64,000 bases of DNA from Meishania litoralis (GTDB lineage Bacteria; Bacteroidota; Bacteroidia; Flavobacteriales; Flavobacteriaceae). The position numbers and the translations under genes are program-made. The notes beneath the pieces are model-generated. The model was not told the DNA's origin. It made no database searches and worked only from the letters and a program-made list of their open reading frames with translations. Location: the NCBI RefSeq assembly GCF_042611095.1, contig NZ_JBHFPV010000001.1, forward strand, positions 1,364,001-1,428,000, written 5' to 3'. Position 1 is the first letter of the stretch, and each line of letters starts with the position of its first letter. Of this stretch, positions 25,924-34,551 are shown in pieces.

Positions 25924-27609
25924 CTAAGTGTTGAAAATTTGGTCGAGTATTTTGTCGGTTATCAAATATGTCGGTTTTACGCCCGTCGTTCCCAAGCCTC
26001 CCGAAGCGAGGGTACTGCCAGTTTCCAAGGGGTTGTCAGAGGCGTAATAGGCATAACGAACCTTGACGTCTTCTCGAATGCTTTTTCTTATCTTGGAAGC
26101 CGATTGTATCGCCTTTTGATAATGTACCCCTTCCATTTCAAGTCCGATGACGTTCCATGTCGATTGATTAAAAAACTTCAAAATATCCTTATTCTGTAAT
26201 GAGGTTCCGAGCACCGTAACCATGGCCCCTTCGTAAACCTTCAGCCCGTGGCCCTCAAAATCGGCAGCACATAGTTCATTTTTAAAAGGATAGTTATCTG
26301 CCGTGCCTTCAAAAATATGTGCGGAGGGAATCATCAAATCTCCTTTTCCACCTTCTAAAATGCCTGCCTTGCCCATTATAGATATCGAGGCAATATTCAA
26401 AAAGACATCTTTCTTTTTCCTGACCTTATAGGGCTTCAACAATTCATCGATGGTTTCGTATGCCTGTTCCCCAAAGGCATAATCCATCACAAAGATAACA
26501 GGTTTTTCATCATCTGGGATATCTTCCGAAAGTTCATAACAACAGGCCTTACTACCGATTTTTGCTATGTCGAAAATCTGCACGTCGATGTTTGTGCCAG
26601 AAACGTCATCTATCGATATCATGCCGTTCTTTGTAGCAACCGCGATTACTTTGTTGCGCAAATCTGCATTTGAAGAAGAGCTCAAGGCCTCATAGATCTC
26701 TAAAATGTCATTTTTGGGAAACTCTTTTTTAAGCGCGTTTCTTGCAAAAAGTGAGTTCATTACGCTATGCATGTTCGCGCTGATTATATGGATCGGCTTT
26801 TTTAGCAAGCCGTGTTTGGCCAAAACCTCTTTGATGGTGTTGGCCCAGCGCTCACCGTGTATGTGGTGCCCCAATCGCTCTCTTAGTACCGCACTAAAGG
26901 TAATCACCCTCTTTTCGCCGGTCACTTCTTCCTCAATGGCCAATTTACCCAGCCAATAAATAACTTTGAGAAAACGCTCGGGATTTTCCTTACTTGCAAA
27001 TTTTTGGTAAACCTCCATGGTTTCTTCAAATGAGCGTCCCAAAATATTAGCGGTATGTATCAGGGCCACTTCCTTTTCGGCCTGTGACAGTTTGCTTTTT
27101 TTGATGGCCATCTCCAATTTATGCCAATCACGTATTGTCTTGTCGGTATCCTCGATCAATACCTTTTTGCATATTTTTTGCGACTCGACAAAAAGAAAGG
27201 TCAAATGCGTAAGAATGTCATAAATATCTGAGCGGCCCCTGGTTATTTCAACATTCATCTGTTCTTCGTCAATACGATAACAGTTTCTTCGGCGCTTCGG
27301 CGGGATTATCGGCTTAAAATGTGATTTGCCGTAGCCTTCATCGGAGGTCAAATTGATATAACGACACTGTTCAATGCCTTCGGGTAGACGCTCCAATACA
27401 TATATCAATCCATTGATTTCGGCCTTTTCTTCGGCAATAGACCCGTAAATTTCCGGGCTTAAGAGAAGTAATGCATTCTTAATCGATTCTCCTGAAACAC
27501 CGGTCGGCTTATAAAACCCGCGATTGAAAAGATGGCGCATGGTAATATAGAGCCGTTCTATGGCATTTGTGGATTCTTGAGCTCGTGTGGTAGTCGTTGC
27601 CTTGCCCAT
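25924..27609 (-). CDS. DUF6909-like protein with nucleoside-phosphorylase-like C-terminus
   Basis: 561 residues, soluble. I recognise it as a Bacteroidota-restricted family of unknown function (DUF6909-like). The C-terminal half contains a glycine-rich SIMGKAGILEGGKGDLM segment and WNVIGLEMEGVHY, which resembles the M-E substrate site of nucleoside phosphorylases and AMP nucleosidase, then YYASDNPLETGSTLASGG. That resemblance is by eye. The frame is open to 27720, but the ATG at 27609 avoids overlap with the GH3-like gene and starts a conserved-looking MGKATTTTRAQ leader. It lies between a GH3-like gene (31 bases) and the Wzz-like gene (2 bases); its role with them is not known. Confidence 0.65.
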   Translation of the reverse strand: MGKATTTTRAQESTNAIERLYITMRHLFNRGFYKPTGVSGESIKNALLLLSPEIYGSIAEEKAEINGLIYVLERLPEGIEQCRYINLTSDEGYGKSHFKPIIPPKRRRNCYRIDEEQMNVEITRGRSDIYDILTHLTFLFVESQKICKKVLIEDTDKTIRDWHKLEMAIKKSKLSQAEKEVALIHTANILGRSFEETMEVYQKFASKENPERFLKVIYWLGKLAIEEEVTGEKRVITFSAVLRERLGHHIHGERWANTIKEVLAKHGLLKKPIHIISANMHSVMNSLFARNALKKEFPKNDILEIYEALSSSSNADLRNKVIAVATKNGMISIDDVSGTNIDVQIFDIAKIGSKACCYELSEDIPDDEKPVIFVMDYAFGEQAYETIDELLKPYKVRKKKDVFLNIASISIMGKAGILEGGKGDLMIPSAHIFEGTADNYPFKNELCAADFEGHGLKVYEGAMVTVLGTSLQNKDILKFFNQSTWNVIGLEMEGVHYQKAIQSASKIRKSIREDVKVRYAYYASDNPLETGSTLASGGLGTTGVKPTYLITDKILDQIFNT

Positions 27610-27640
27610 AGGTGCTTTAAAAGCAAAATTACAATTAAAA

Positions 27641-29140
27641 TTATTGATTCTTAAAGTTTGAAAGCACATCGGCCACGCTTCGGTCGTTCGCCAGTCGTTG
27701 CACTTTATTTTGACCCCCAAGTTTTCCGACCGATTTCATGTAATCGGTGAACCCTCCTTCCCTGATCGGCGTTACTTTTAGGGTCTGTAATATCTTACCT
27801 TCGATAAGGTCAAAATAATAACTGTTCTGTCTTTGCAGTGATTCATCAAGTATTTTGATGAACTTGGCCAAATCGGTTGGCATTTTTTCGAACTCTACAA
27901 GCCATTCATGATATGGAAGCTCGGGCGAAGCAGGGGTAATCTGTGGCGCAACGGTAAACTCATTGACTTTGGCATCGCTTTTGGCAATAGCCTCCTGCAT
28001 TGCCGTTTCCACCTCCTTGGCTATGACATGTTCGCCAAAGGCCGAGATAAAATGTTTGATACGCCCCGAAACAATTATTTTATAAGGGTTTATAGAAATA
28101 AACTGAACGGTATCTCCTAGGTTATAGGCCCACAGTCCTGCATTGGTAGAGATAATCATTACGTAGTTCGTGTGCATTTCAACATTCGATAGGGTCAACC
28201 GTCTGGCATTTTCCCCAAAAAAATCATCGGCCTTGATGAACTCGTAAAATATTCCGGCATCCAAAAGAAGTAACATGCCCTTTTCCTTCTGGGAATACTG
28301 ATAAGCAAAAAACCCTTCACTGGCCGGAAAAAGTTCAATGCTATCCACCTTTCTGCCGATCAAGCGTTCGAATTTCTCACGATACGGCTCATAGTTCACG
28401 CCCCCATAAATGAACAATTGGAAATTCTTGAAGAGCTCGCCGATTTTCTTGCCACTTTTTGCCCCTAGCTTTTCAAAGTACATTTGAACCCAAGAAGGAA
28501 TGCCGGCGATAACCGTCATATTCTCGTTTAAAGTCTCCTCGACAATCGTATCGACCTTTGTTTCCCAATCATCGATACAGTTGGTCCGCCAGCTGGGCAA
28601 ACGGTTTTTCTGAAGGTAATTGGGCACATAATGGGCCGATATACCCGATAGCCTCCCCAATTTTATCCCATTTTTCTCTTGCATTTCAGGGCTTCCCTGT
28701 AGAAAGATCATCTTTCCATCGACAAAACTGGCACTACCGGTTTCATGAATGTAATTCAGAATGGCATTTCGCGAGGCCTCTACCTGGCATCTAATGGACT
28801 CATTGGTGATCGGAATGTATTTTGCCCCTGATGTTGTTCCTGAAGTCTTGGCAAAATATAGCGGTTTGCCCGGCCAAAGTATATTCTCTCGACCCTCTAT
28901 CACTTTTTCGATATAGGGCTTTAAGTCTTCGTAATCGCGAACCGGAACATTTTCAATAAAGTCATGGTGCGAACTTATTTTTGAAAAGTCGTGGTCTTTG
29001 CCAAACTCTGTATTTGACGCCTTTTCGATCAATCGGTTGAAAACTCTCTGTTGCGTGTTGATCGGGTCTTTGGCCCATTTCTTGGTTTTCTTTGCAATAT
29101 TCTTGGCAAAAATCTTGGCGGCGAATGACTTTAGCGACAT
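27641..29140 (-). CDS. GH3-like acyl-adenylate-forming enzyme
   Basis: 499 residues, resembling bacterial proteins of the GH3 auxin-responsive promoter family in the ANL superfamily. The ATP-binding P-loop-like motif is TSGTTSGAKYIPIT (about 110-123). LFPASEGFFAYQ and YVMIISTNAGLWAYNLGDTV match motifs 2 and 3. Plant GH3 enzymes join amino acids to acyl acids; the bacterial substrate is unknown. It starts 6 bases after the M23 peptidase stop and runs into the DUF6909-like gene, so the three form one unit ahead of the Wzz/rml genes. Confidence 0.85.
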   Translation of the reverse strand: MSLKSFAAKIFAKNIAKKTKKWAKDPINTQQRVFNRLIEKASNTEFGKDHDFSKISSHHDFIENVPVRDYEDLKPYIEKVIEGRENILWPGKPLYFAKTSGTTSGAKYIPITNESIRCQVEASRNAILNYIHETGSASFVDGKMIFLQGSPEMQEKNGIKLGRLSGISAHYVPNYLQKNRLPSWRTNCIDDWETKVDTIVEETLNENMTVIAGIPSWVQMYFEKLGAKSGKKIGELFKNFQLFIYGGVNYEPYREKFERLIGRKVDSIELFPASEGFFAYQYSQKEKGMLLLLDAGIFYEFIKADDFFGENARRLTLSNVEMHTNYVMIISTNAGLWAYNLGDTVQFISINPYKIIVSGRIKHFISAFGEHVIAKEVETAMQEAIAKSDAKVNEFTVAPQITPASPELPYHEWLVEFEKMPTDLAKFIKILDESLQRQNSYYFDLIEGKILQTLKVTPIREGGFTDYMKSVGKLGGQNKVQRLANDRSVADVLSNFKNQ

Positions 29141-29146
29141 AAAGAC

Positions 29147-30016
29147 TTATTTAAAATCAATAAAGTCGAGTGGGTTGACCGGTGTTCCGTTATCCCAAAG
29201 TTCGAAATGTAGATGAGGGCCTGTTGTTAACTCGCCAGTGTTTCCGACAGAAGCGATTACCTCACCCGCCTTTACCAGATCTCCCTGTTTTTTGTTCAGA
29301 GAACCATTGTGTTTATAGGCGCTAAGAAACCCTTCCTTATGTTCGATGATCAGCACATAGCCCGTATCTGCGGTCCATTCGGAAAAAATCACCACGCCAT
29401 TGGCAACCGCCTTTACGGGAGCGTTCTTTGGAGCGACCACGTCAACCGCATAATGTTTCGAGTCCGAGTCATATTGCTGGGTAACCATTCCCGTTATCGG
29501 TGGAAAGAAAACGATACCGATCTTTTCGGAATTCCTTTCGAAAAGATTGTATTTGTCTTCAAGGGCTACCTCTGCCCTTAATAGGGAATCTTCTTTGATC
29601 GGAGTCAAATCCACAGTGGAAGGATCCAACTTATACTGCTCGAAAAGCGAGTCGCGGTTTACTACGGTATTCTCGACCTCGCCTCTTAACACCATTCGGA
29701 TATTATCAAGATAACGATTGGTATAATCTAAGGAACGCACCAAAGAATCGGTCTTATAGGTAAGCTCGGTGGCCTGTCGTTTCAATTCGGTCGAAGAATA
29801 GCCAGGTATGTACTCTCTAAGCGGGGTAAAGGCAATAAGCAGAGTCGTCAACCCTATTAGGCCAATTATAAAAAGGGAGCCGGTCACAAAGACGTTCAAA
29901 CGGCTTAGCTTAAAGGATATTTTTTCTTCAAAAGTACTCTCGTTAAGTATCACCAAGCGGTACTTGTGCAAGAGTTTCCTTTTGATTTCCTTTCTTTTTT
30001 TAACCTTCTTGGCCAT
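29147..30016 (-). CDS. M23-family metallopeptidase, LytM type, membrane-anchored
   Basis: 289 residues. A basic cytoplasmic start, one membrane helix (about 45-65), a coiled-coil stretch (about 80-140) and a C-terminal LytM domain with KHYAVDVVAP (HxxxD) and GPHLHFELWDNG (HxH) zinc ligands. It probably cuts peptidoglycan peptides or regulates such cutting. I chose ATG 30016, because the alternative at 30025 overlaps a TATCTTTG promoter box. If that box is used, the mRNA would be almost leaderless. First gene of the long minus-strand run. Confidence 0.88.
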   Translation of the reverse strand: MAKKVKKRKEIKRKLLHKYRLVILNESTFEEKISFKLSRLNVFVTGSLFIIGLIGLTTLLIAFTPLREYIPGYSSTELKRQATELTYKTDSLVRSLDYTNRYLDNIRMVLRGEVENTVVNRDSLFEQYKLDPSTVDLTPIKEDSLLRAEVALEDKYNLFERNSEKIGIVFFPPITGMVTQQYDSDSKHYAVDVVAPKNAPVKAVANGVVIFSEWTADTGYVLIIEHKEGFLSAYKHNGSLNKKQGDLVKAGEVIASVGNTGELTTGPHLHFELWDNGTPVNPLDFIDFK

Positions 30017-30022
30017 AATAGG

Positions 30023-30030
30023 CAAAGATA
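30023..30030 (-). promoter_or_regulatory. -7 box (TATCTTTG) of the M23 peptidase gene
   Basis: A perfect minus-strand TAnnTTTG element whose last base is only 7 bases from the ATG at 30016. No clear -33 TTTG was seen, so the call is tentative. Confidence 0.35.
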
Positions 30031-30185
30031 AGGATGCCGTTGAATTATGATGCGGTTCAGTTAAATTTTATAATCCCCTTAACCTATTCGACCTTTCGAT
30101 CGGCAGTAATCCGATCAACTATTGACCATGAAGTTAAAATAACCTCTCGCAGTTATTATTTACGGGCTCCTATGAACTTTTTTAG

Positions 30186-30193
30186 TACATTTG
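30186..30193 (+). promoter_or_regulatory. -7 box (TACATTTG) of tatA
   Basis: Perfect TAnnTTTG box 22 bases before the tatA ATG at 30215. A TTTA at 30159-30162 stands at a -33-like distance (23 bases). Confidence 0.45.
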
Positions 30194-30214
30194 TTATCCA
30201 TTAAAATTTAAACT

Positions 30215-30397
30215 ATGGCAATTTTAAATACATTTCTAGCAATCGGGCCTTGGCAAATTGCCGTTGTGGTCGTAATCGTTCTGCTTTTGTTCGGAGGGAA
30301 AAAAATCCCGGAACTTATGCGAGGACTTGGAAGCGGAATCAAGGAATTCAAGGATGCCTCAAAAGAGGATGATAAAATAGAGGATAAAAAGGAATAG
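30215..30397 (+). CDS. tatA: Twin-arginine translocase subunit TatA/E
   Basis: 60 residues: one N-terminal membrane helix (GPWQIAVVVVIVLLLFG), the FGGKKIPELMRGLGSGIKEFKDA hinge and amphipathic helix, and a charged tail. This is the complete TatA plan. It forms the export pore for folded proteins with a TatC encoded elsewhere. It is a single-gene transcription unit with its own promoter box and a strong terminator, diverging from the M23 peptidase gene. Confidence 0.95.
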   Translation: MAILNTFLAIGPWQIAVVVVIVLLLFGGKKIPELMRGLGSGIKEFKDASKEDDKIEDKKE

Positions 30398-30423
30398 ACG
30401 AGTTTATTTATAGCTTATTTTAT

Positions 30424-30456
30424 AAAGCCTTTGGTAGTATCCAAAGGCTTTTTTTT
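30424..30456 (+). terminator. Rho-independent terminator after tatA
   Basis: Perfect 11-bp stem AAAGCCTTTGG / CCAAAGGCTTT with a 6-base loop, running into a T-tract. Confidence 0.92.
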
Positions 30457-31090
30457 CGAAAACTATTTCTGAAAATATCAACTTCAGAACACCCTTAAGG
30501 CATGGTTTTCGCTTTCCATTTATGACTTAATAGATGTAAGAAATAACACAGTCCTTAGGCTTCGTATCATAAATCAGGGCATTCACAACAAAAATTTATC
30601 TTCTCAAAGCCCAAATCCTAAATTTGAAAATCAATAACCTAAGGTCCAATTCAATGATCTCTATCCTTTGGTCTGATTAAAATTGAAAATTCATTGAATT
30701 GCCAAAACATAATTCTGAAGATGTAGGCATAAGCGCCGATGCGTCAATATCAATTATGGAGAATGATAAAAAAATGATATCGAGGATGGAAAACATGGAA
30801 TTCTCCACTTCTCGACAATGGCCGTATCAGTCCCTTGCCTTAGCAAACAGACATGCTGGTTTGGTATACGAAAGCCTAAATTTAGGCGTTAGCTATAAAT
30901 GCGACATCTCGATCAAGACGCGATACAATCAGGGAGCGCCACAAGGACAGAATATCGATTGCCGCTCAGATTACAATATAAACCAGCAAAGTATTCTTAA
31001 TTCTGAATTGCCCGGGATTCTCACTACTTATGAATGGACAACTATTCATGGGAAAATAAAACTTCCCGAAATCCCAATAATAAGCTAACC
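30457..31090. other. Long upstream region of the OmpA-family gene; no convincing gene
   Basis: 634 bases. A 129-codon plus-strand ORF (30699-31088) ends 2 bases before the OmpA-family start but has no family resemblance and an irregular composition; it may be chance or a decayed gene. No clear terminator, riboswitch or RNA gene was recognised, and no perfect TAnnTTTG box was found close to 31091. Confidence 0.4.
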
Positions 31091-33628
31091 ATGAAAAAAC
31101 GCATCACAACCTATACCTTATTGCTGTTAGGGGCCCTATTTATCCTTAAAGCGCAAGAAGATAGTACTGCCTTCGTGAGCGATAATACGGTCGACGGCCC
31201 GTATAGGGCTGAAGCAGACCGCCAATCGACAGTTTTTAAAGAAAGGGACAAGACCTTCGAAGAAGTAGCTGCAGACTATAATATTCCTACTCGCACTTTT
31301 AGTAGTATCGATGGTGCCGAAGACGGTTATTACGTAATCGTAGGCGTATATAGCAAAGGTGGTCGCAAACTTAATAGGACCTTGAACAAATTAAAGAAAA
31401 GAGGATTTGATTCGGGTTCGTTCAAGAATCCCGAAAATAATTTGAACTACGTCTACATTCAGCATAGTTCAGGTTGGAGGGCTGCCATCGATTCATGTGC
31501 TTCAAAATTCGATGGCCGGTACGAAGAGGATGCCTGGATTTTGATTTTGGGCAATGTCGATCAAGAACATGAAACACCAATTGCGCTATTCGATGATTCA
31601 CAAGCTAATGAAGTCATCACCAACAACGGCCCGTCACTTGAAGAGGTTACTTACGAAATGATCGATGGGCAAAAAGAAGAACCGATCACGCAAAATACGT
31701 TGGACGAAAAACGGAACAAGAGCAAATTGATTCAAAAAGCCGATTATTATTTTGATAAAATGTGGTATGCCGAGGCCGCCGAACTATACGAACAGGCCTT
31801 AAAAAAAGGTGAGAGCAACTATTCTTACGAAATCATTCAAAAGGCCGGTGACTCACATTACTTCAACACCAATATGGAGAAGGCCTATCATTGGTACGAT
31901 ATGCTTTACGACAGATACGGTAAGCAAATGTCGGCCGATAACGTGTTCAAATATGCCCATTCTTTAAAGGGTACTGGCAAATATGCCAGGGCAAAGCGCC
32001 TGATGCGACTTTACGACCGCAAAATGAAAGCAGGTGAATCAACGATCAATGATGATATCGACAATAATCCAACTTCAACAGAAGTTGTTTTGGACAATAT
32101 CTTGAATACCGAGAAAAACTTCGATATCAAAAACATGGCAATCAACACCGAATATTCAGACTTTTCGCCCATGTTCTTGGATTCAACCCAAGTGGTTTTC
32201 GCTTCGGCCAGAGATTCTTCATTTTTAAATACCAGACGGTATAAATGGAACGATCAACCTTACTTAGATCTATATGTGGCCAAGATCAATGAAGAGTCAC
32301 AAGACCTCAAAGATGCCCTGAAGTTCTCAAAGAAGATAAATACAAAATACCACGAGGCGTCGGTCACGTTTTCTCCCGATAAGAAAACGATATACTTTAC
32401 AAGGAATAACTACGGTAAAAAACTCAAAAGGGACAAAAATGGTGTAAACCATCTTAAAATATATCGATCTAGAAAAGTAGATGGGGAATGGACGGAAGCC
32501 GAAGAACTGCCTTTCAACAGTGATGATTATTCAACGGGCCACCCGGCATTAAGTCCTGATGGCAAACAATTATATTTTGTTTCCGATATGCCCGGAAGCA
32601 TTGGTGAAACCGATATATTCGTTGTTGACGTGTTCGAAAACAACTCCTATTCCGAACCTAGAAACCTAGGTCCGGAAATCAATACCGAAAAGAAAGAGAT
32701 GTTCCCGTTTATCAATTCCGAAAAACTCTATTTTTCGTCAAATGGACATACCGGTTTAGGAGGTCTTGATGTTTTCGAGGTAGCCTATAATGATGAAGAG
32801 GGCTTTCAAGAAGTGCTAAATGTAGGAAAGCCCGTGAACAGCAATCGAGACGACTTTTCATATATCGTTGATGAAAAGACTCAAAAAGGCTTTTTTGCCT
32901 CCAACAGAACTGGTGGAAAGGGTGATGATGACATTTATTCATTCAAAAAATTGGTGGTCGAAGAAATACCAACAAACCAAAATGCCATCGCCGGAGTAGT
33001 TACCGAACTTATTACGGGTGATCTGATGCCAAAAACACTTGTTCAGTTATTGGACGAAAACAATATAAAATTGAAAGAAGTGCTCACCGACGATGAAGGT
33101 CAGTTCATTTTCGAGGATCTCGATGACAACACGAAATATACCTTAAAAACCGTGAAAGACGAGTTTTTCGAAGATGTGCGAGAAATAACCACCACCGAAA
33201 ACGATACGACGCATGTCGAGGTTTCAATGAGGCGACTAAAAGAAATGATCGCCATTGAAGATGGTATCAAGAAGCTTAAAACAGAAATGATACATTTTGA
33301 CTTTGACAAGTACAATATTAGGCGCGATGCGGCTGAGGAGCTCGACAAATTGGTCGAGGTAATGAAAGCGTATCCAAACATGGTCATCAAAATCGAATCG
33401 CATACCGATTCGCGCGGTAAAAGGGCATATAACAAATATTTATCGGATAGCCGTGCAAAATCTACAAGAGATTATATAATCAATCAAGGCATTTCGCCCG
33501 AACGAATCGAAAGTGCGATTGGGTACGGCGAAGAACGCCTGCTGAACGAATGTGATGGCAGCGTGGCCTGTACCGAACAAAAACACTACCTAAACCGTAG
33601 ATCGGAATTCATAATCGTGAATATGTAA
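31091..33628 (+). CDS. OmpA-family outer-membrane protein with SPOR-like, TPR, PD40-like and carboxypeptidase-regulatory-like domains
   Basis: 845 residues after a signal peptide (MKKRITTYTLLLLGALFILKAQ cut near 21). Order: a SPOR-like module (79-154, YYVIVGVYSKGG to YEEDAWILIL), TPR-like repeats (about 220-300), beta-propeller PD40-like repeats (about 340-620, LSPDGKQLYFVSD), a CarboxypepD_reg-like domain (about 635-710), and a C-terminal OmpA peptidoglycan-binding domain (about 730-845, HFDFDKYNIR and ESHTDSRG). This is the layout of PorE-type proteins that tie the type IX secretion apparatus to peptidoglycan, but a SPOR-like module at the N-terminus is extra. Start ATG 31091 chosen by the signal peptide. 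A strong terminator follows. Confidence 0.88.
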   Translation: MKKRITTYTLLLLGALFILKAQEDSTAFVSDNTVDGPYRAEADRQSTVFKERDKTFEEVAADYNIPTRTFSSIDGAEDGYYVIVGVYSKGGRKLNRTLNKLKKRGFDSGSFKNPENNLNYVYIQHSSGWRAAIDSCASKFDGRYEEDAWILILGNVDQEHETPIALFDDSQANEVITNNGPSLEEVTYEMIDGQKEEPITQNTLDEKRNKSKLIQKADYYFDKMWYAEAAELYEQALKKGESNYSYEIIQKAGDSHYFNTNMEKAYHWYDMLYDRYGKQMSADNVFKYAHSLKGTGKYARAKRLMRLYDRKMKAGESTINDDIDNNPTSTEVVLDNILNTEKNFDIKNMAINTEYSDFSPMFLDSTQVVFASARDSSFLNTRRYKWNDQPYLDLYVAKINEESQDLKDALKFSKKINTKYHEASVTFSPDKKTIYFTRNNYGKKLKRDKNGVNHLKIYRSRKVDGEWTEAEELPFNSDDYSTGHPALSPDGKQLYFVSDMPGSIGETDIFVVDVFENNSYSEPRNLGPEINTEKKEMFPFINSEKLYFSSNGHTGLGGLDVFEVAYNDEEGFQEVLNVGKPVNSNRDDFSYIVDEKTQKGFFASNRTGGKGDDDIYSFKKLVVEEIPTNQNAIAGVVTELITGDLMPKTLVQLLDENNIKLKEVLTDDEGQFIFEDLDDNTKYTLKTVKDEFFEDVREITTTENDTTHVEVSMRRLKEMIAIEDGIKKLKTEMIHFDFDKYNIRRDAAEELDKLVEVMKAYPNMVIKIESHTDSRGKRAYNKYLSDSRAKSTRDYIINQGISPERIESAIGYGEERLLNECDGSVACTEQKHYLNRRSEFIIVNM

Positions 33629-33650
33629 CCCAAAGACCAATTGGCATTAA

Positions 33651-33688
33651 AAAAGCCGCCGTTTGTTTTCAAACGGCGGCTTTTATTT
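33651..33688 (+). terminator. Terminator after the OmpA-family gene
   Basis: Stem of 15 bp (AAAAGCCGCCGTTTG / CAAACGGCGGCTTTT) with a TTTT loop and a T-rich tail; flanking A and T runs could make it work in both directions. Confidence 0.92.
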
Positions 33689-33841
33689 TGACTATTATTC
33701 TTCCTACAAATGCAAAAAATAGCTATAAAAATCAACTGATCACAACACTGGTAGCTCCTTACGCAACAAAGCAACCCTAAGAAATACAGTATCGAGTGTT
33801 GTAACGTTATATATTAAAGTGTTGAACTAAAATCCCAAATC

Positions 33842-34012
33842 ATGAAAACAGCCCTACTCATTAAAGAAATCTACTTGGAAGCCTTCAGAAACTTAGGCCA
33901 CTATCTTATCAAATCGTATTTCAAAGCTTTCTCATGGTTCTGCTTTGCTGCCTTTCTAATTGTGCTTTATGCCTTCATTTTTAGACTAGCGACAGGCTTC
34001 GCCTTTGATTAA
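33842..34012 (+). CDS. Small single-pass membrane protein (56 aa), DUF6747-like, copy 1
   Basis: Too short for most ORF filters. It starts MKTALLIKEIYLEAFRNLG, has a basic YLIKSYFKAFSW turn, a hydrophobic helix (about 32-47) and ends RLATGFAFD. It is the same length as, and about 60 percent identical by eye to, the gene at 34276-34446. Both end in TGF-FD, which suggests a conserved tail. I recall a Flavobacteriaceae family of this type (DUF6747); function unknown. It has its own terminator and so is an independent, probably well-expressed unit. Confidence 0.82.
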   Translation: MKTALLIKEIYLEAFRNLGHYLIKSYFKAFSWFCFAAFLIVLYAFIFRLATGFAFD

Positions 34013-34036
34013 GAAATAAATACCAACCTAACCTGT

Positions 34037-34066
34037 AACGCCCGGAATATATTCCGGGCGTTTTTT
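34037..34066 (+). terminator. Terminator after small membrane protein copy 1
   Basis: Near-perfect hairpin from AACGCCCGGAAT and ATTCCGGGCGTT followed by a T-tract. Confidence 0.9.
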
Positions 34067-34215
34067 GTGGTTTTTTCAATACTTTCCCGTTTCCCTGTTT
34101 TTTATTGGGCCTAAAGAGTTGCCCGGGTTTTTTTGTCGACGTTTTTGACCTTTAATGGATTCTATAAAATAAGGCTATAAGATGAACCGGGTTTATTGTC
34201 GTTTCGACCAATTAA

Positions 34216-34247
34216 TTGCGCTACGACCTAACAAGTCTTCATCTTTG
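34216..34247 (+). promoter_or_regulatory. Putative promoter of small membrane protein copy 2
   Basis: TTG (34216-34218), 21-base spacer, CATCTTTG (34240-34247), one mismatch from TAnnTTTG; 28 bases before the ATG. Confidence 0.4.
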
Positions 34248-34275
34248 TTCTATAATAATCTTCAAATACGTTCAT

Positions 34276-34446
34276 ATGAATAAACTTCTACTACTAAAAG
34301 AAATCTATTTGGAAGGTTTTAGAAATTTGGGCAGCCTTATCGTTAGAAGGTACTTCAAGATATTTGCCTGGTTTGCTTTTATAATGTTCTTTGTGGTTCT
34401 TTATGCTTTTATCTTTAGGGTTTCCACTGGATTTCCCTTCGATTAG
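34276..34446 (+). CDS. Small single-pass membrane protein (56 aa), DUF6747-like, copy 2
   Basis: Starts MNKLLLLKEIYLEGFRNLG, then VRRYFKIFAWF, a hydrophobic helix (about 30-48) and the tail RVSTGFPFD. It is a tandem paralogue of the 33842 gene. The charged N-terminus and single helix suggest an inner-membrane protein with an amphipathic cytoplasmic part, possibly a small regulator of a membrane complex. Start at 34276 chosen by alignment to copy 1; an in-frame ATG at 34216 would add 20 unmatched residues and overlap the promoter-like element. Confidence 0.85.
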   Translation: MNKLLLLKEIYLEGFRNLGSLIVRRYFKIFAWFAFIMFFVVLYAFIFRVSTGFPFD

Positions 34447-34478
34447 GCCAAAGAACATTTACACTTCCAGCCACAAAA

Positions 34479-34517
34479 AAGGGCTCCCTGCCATTGATTG
34501 CAAGGAGCCTTTTTTTT
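34479..34517. terminator. Terminator between copy 2 and the DUF4837 gene
   Basis: AAGGGCTCCCTG and CAAGGAGCCTTT can pair with a few mismatches. A T-run follows on the plus strand and an A-run precedes it, so it may serve both convergent genes. Confidence 0.7.
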
Positions 34518-34551
34518 ATGCTCGAACCGATTTCTAGAATCCTGCCGAAAT

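Noticed and set aside
30699..31088. 129-codon plus-strand ORF before the OmpA-family gene
   Set aside because: No family resemblance and an irregular composition; left as part of an unexplained upstream region.
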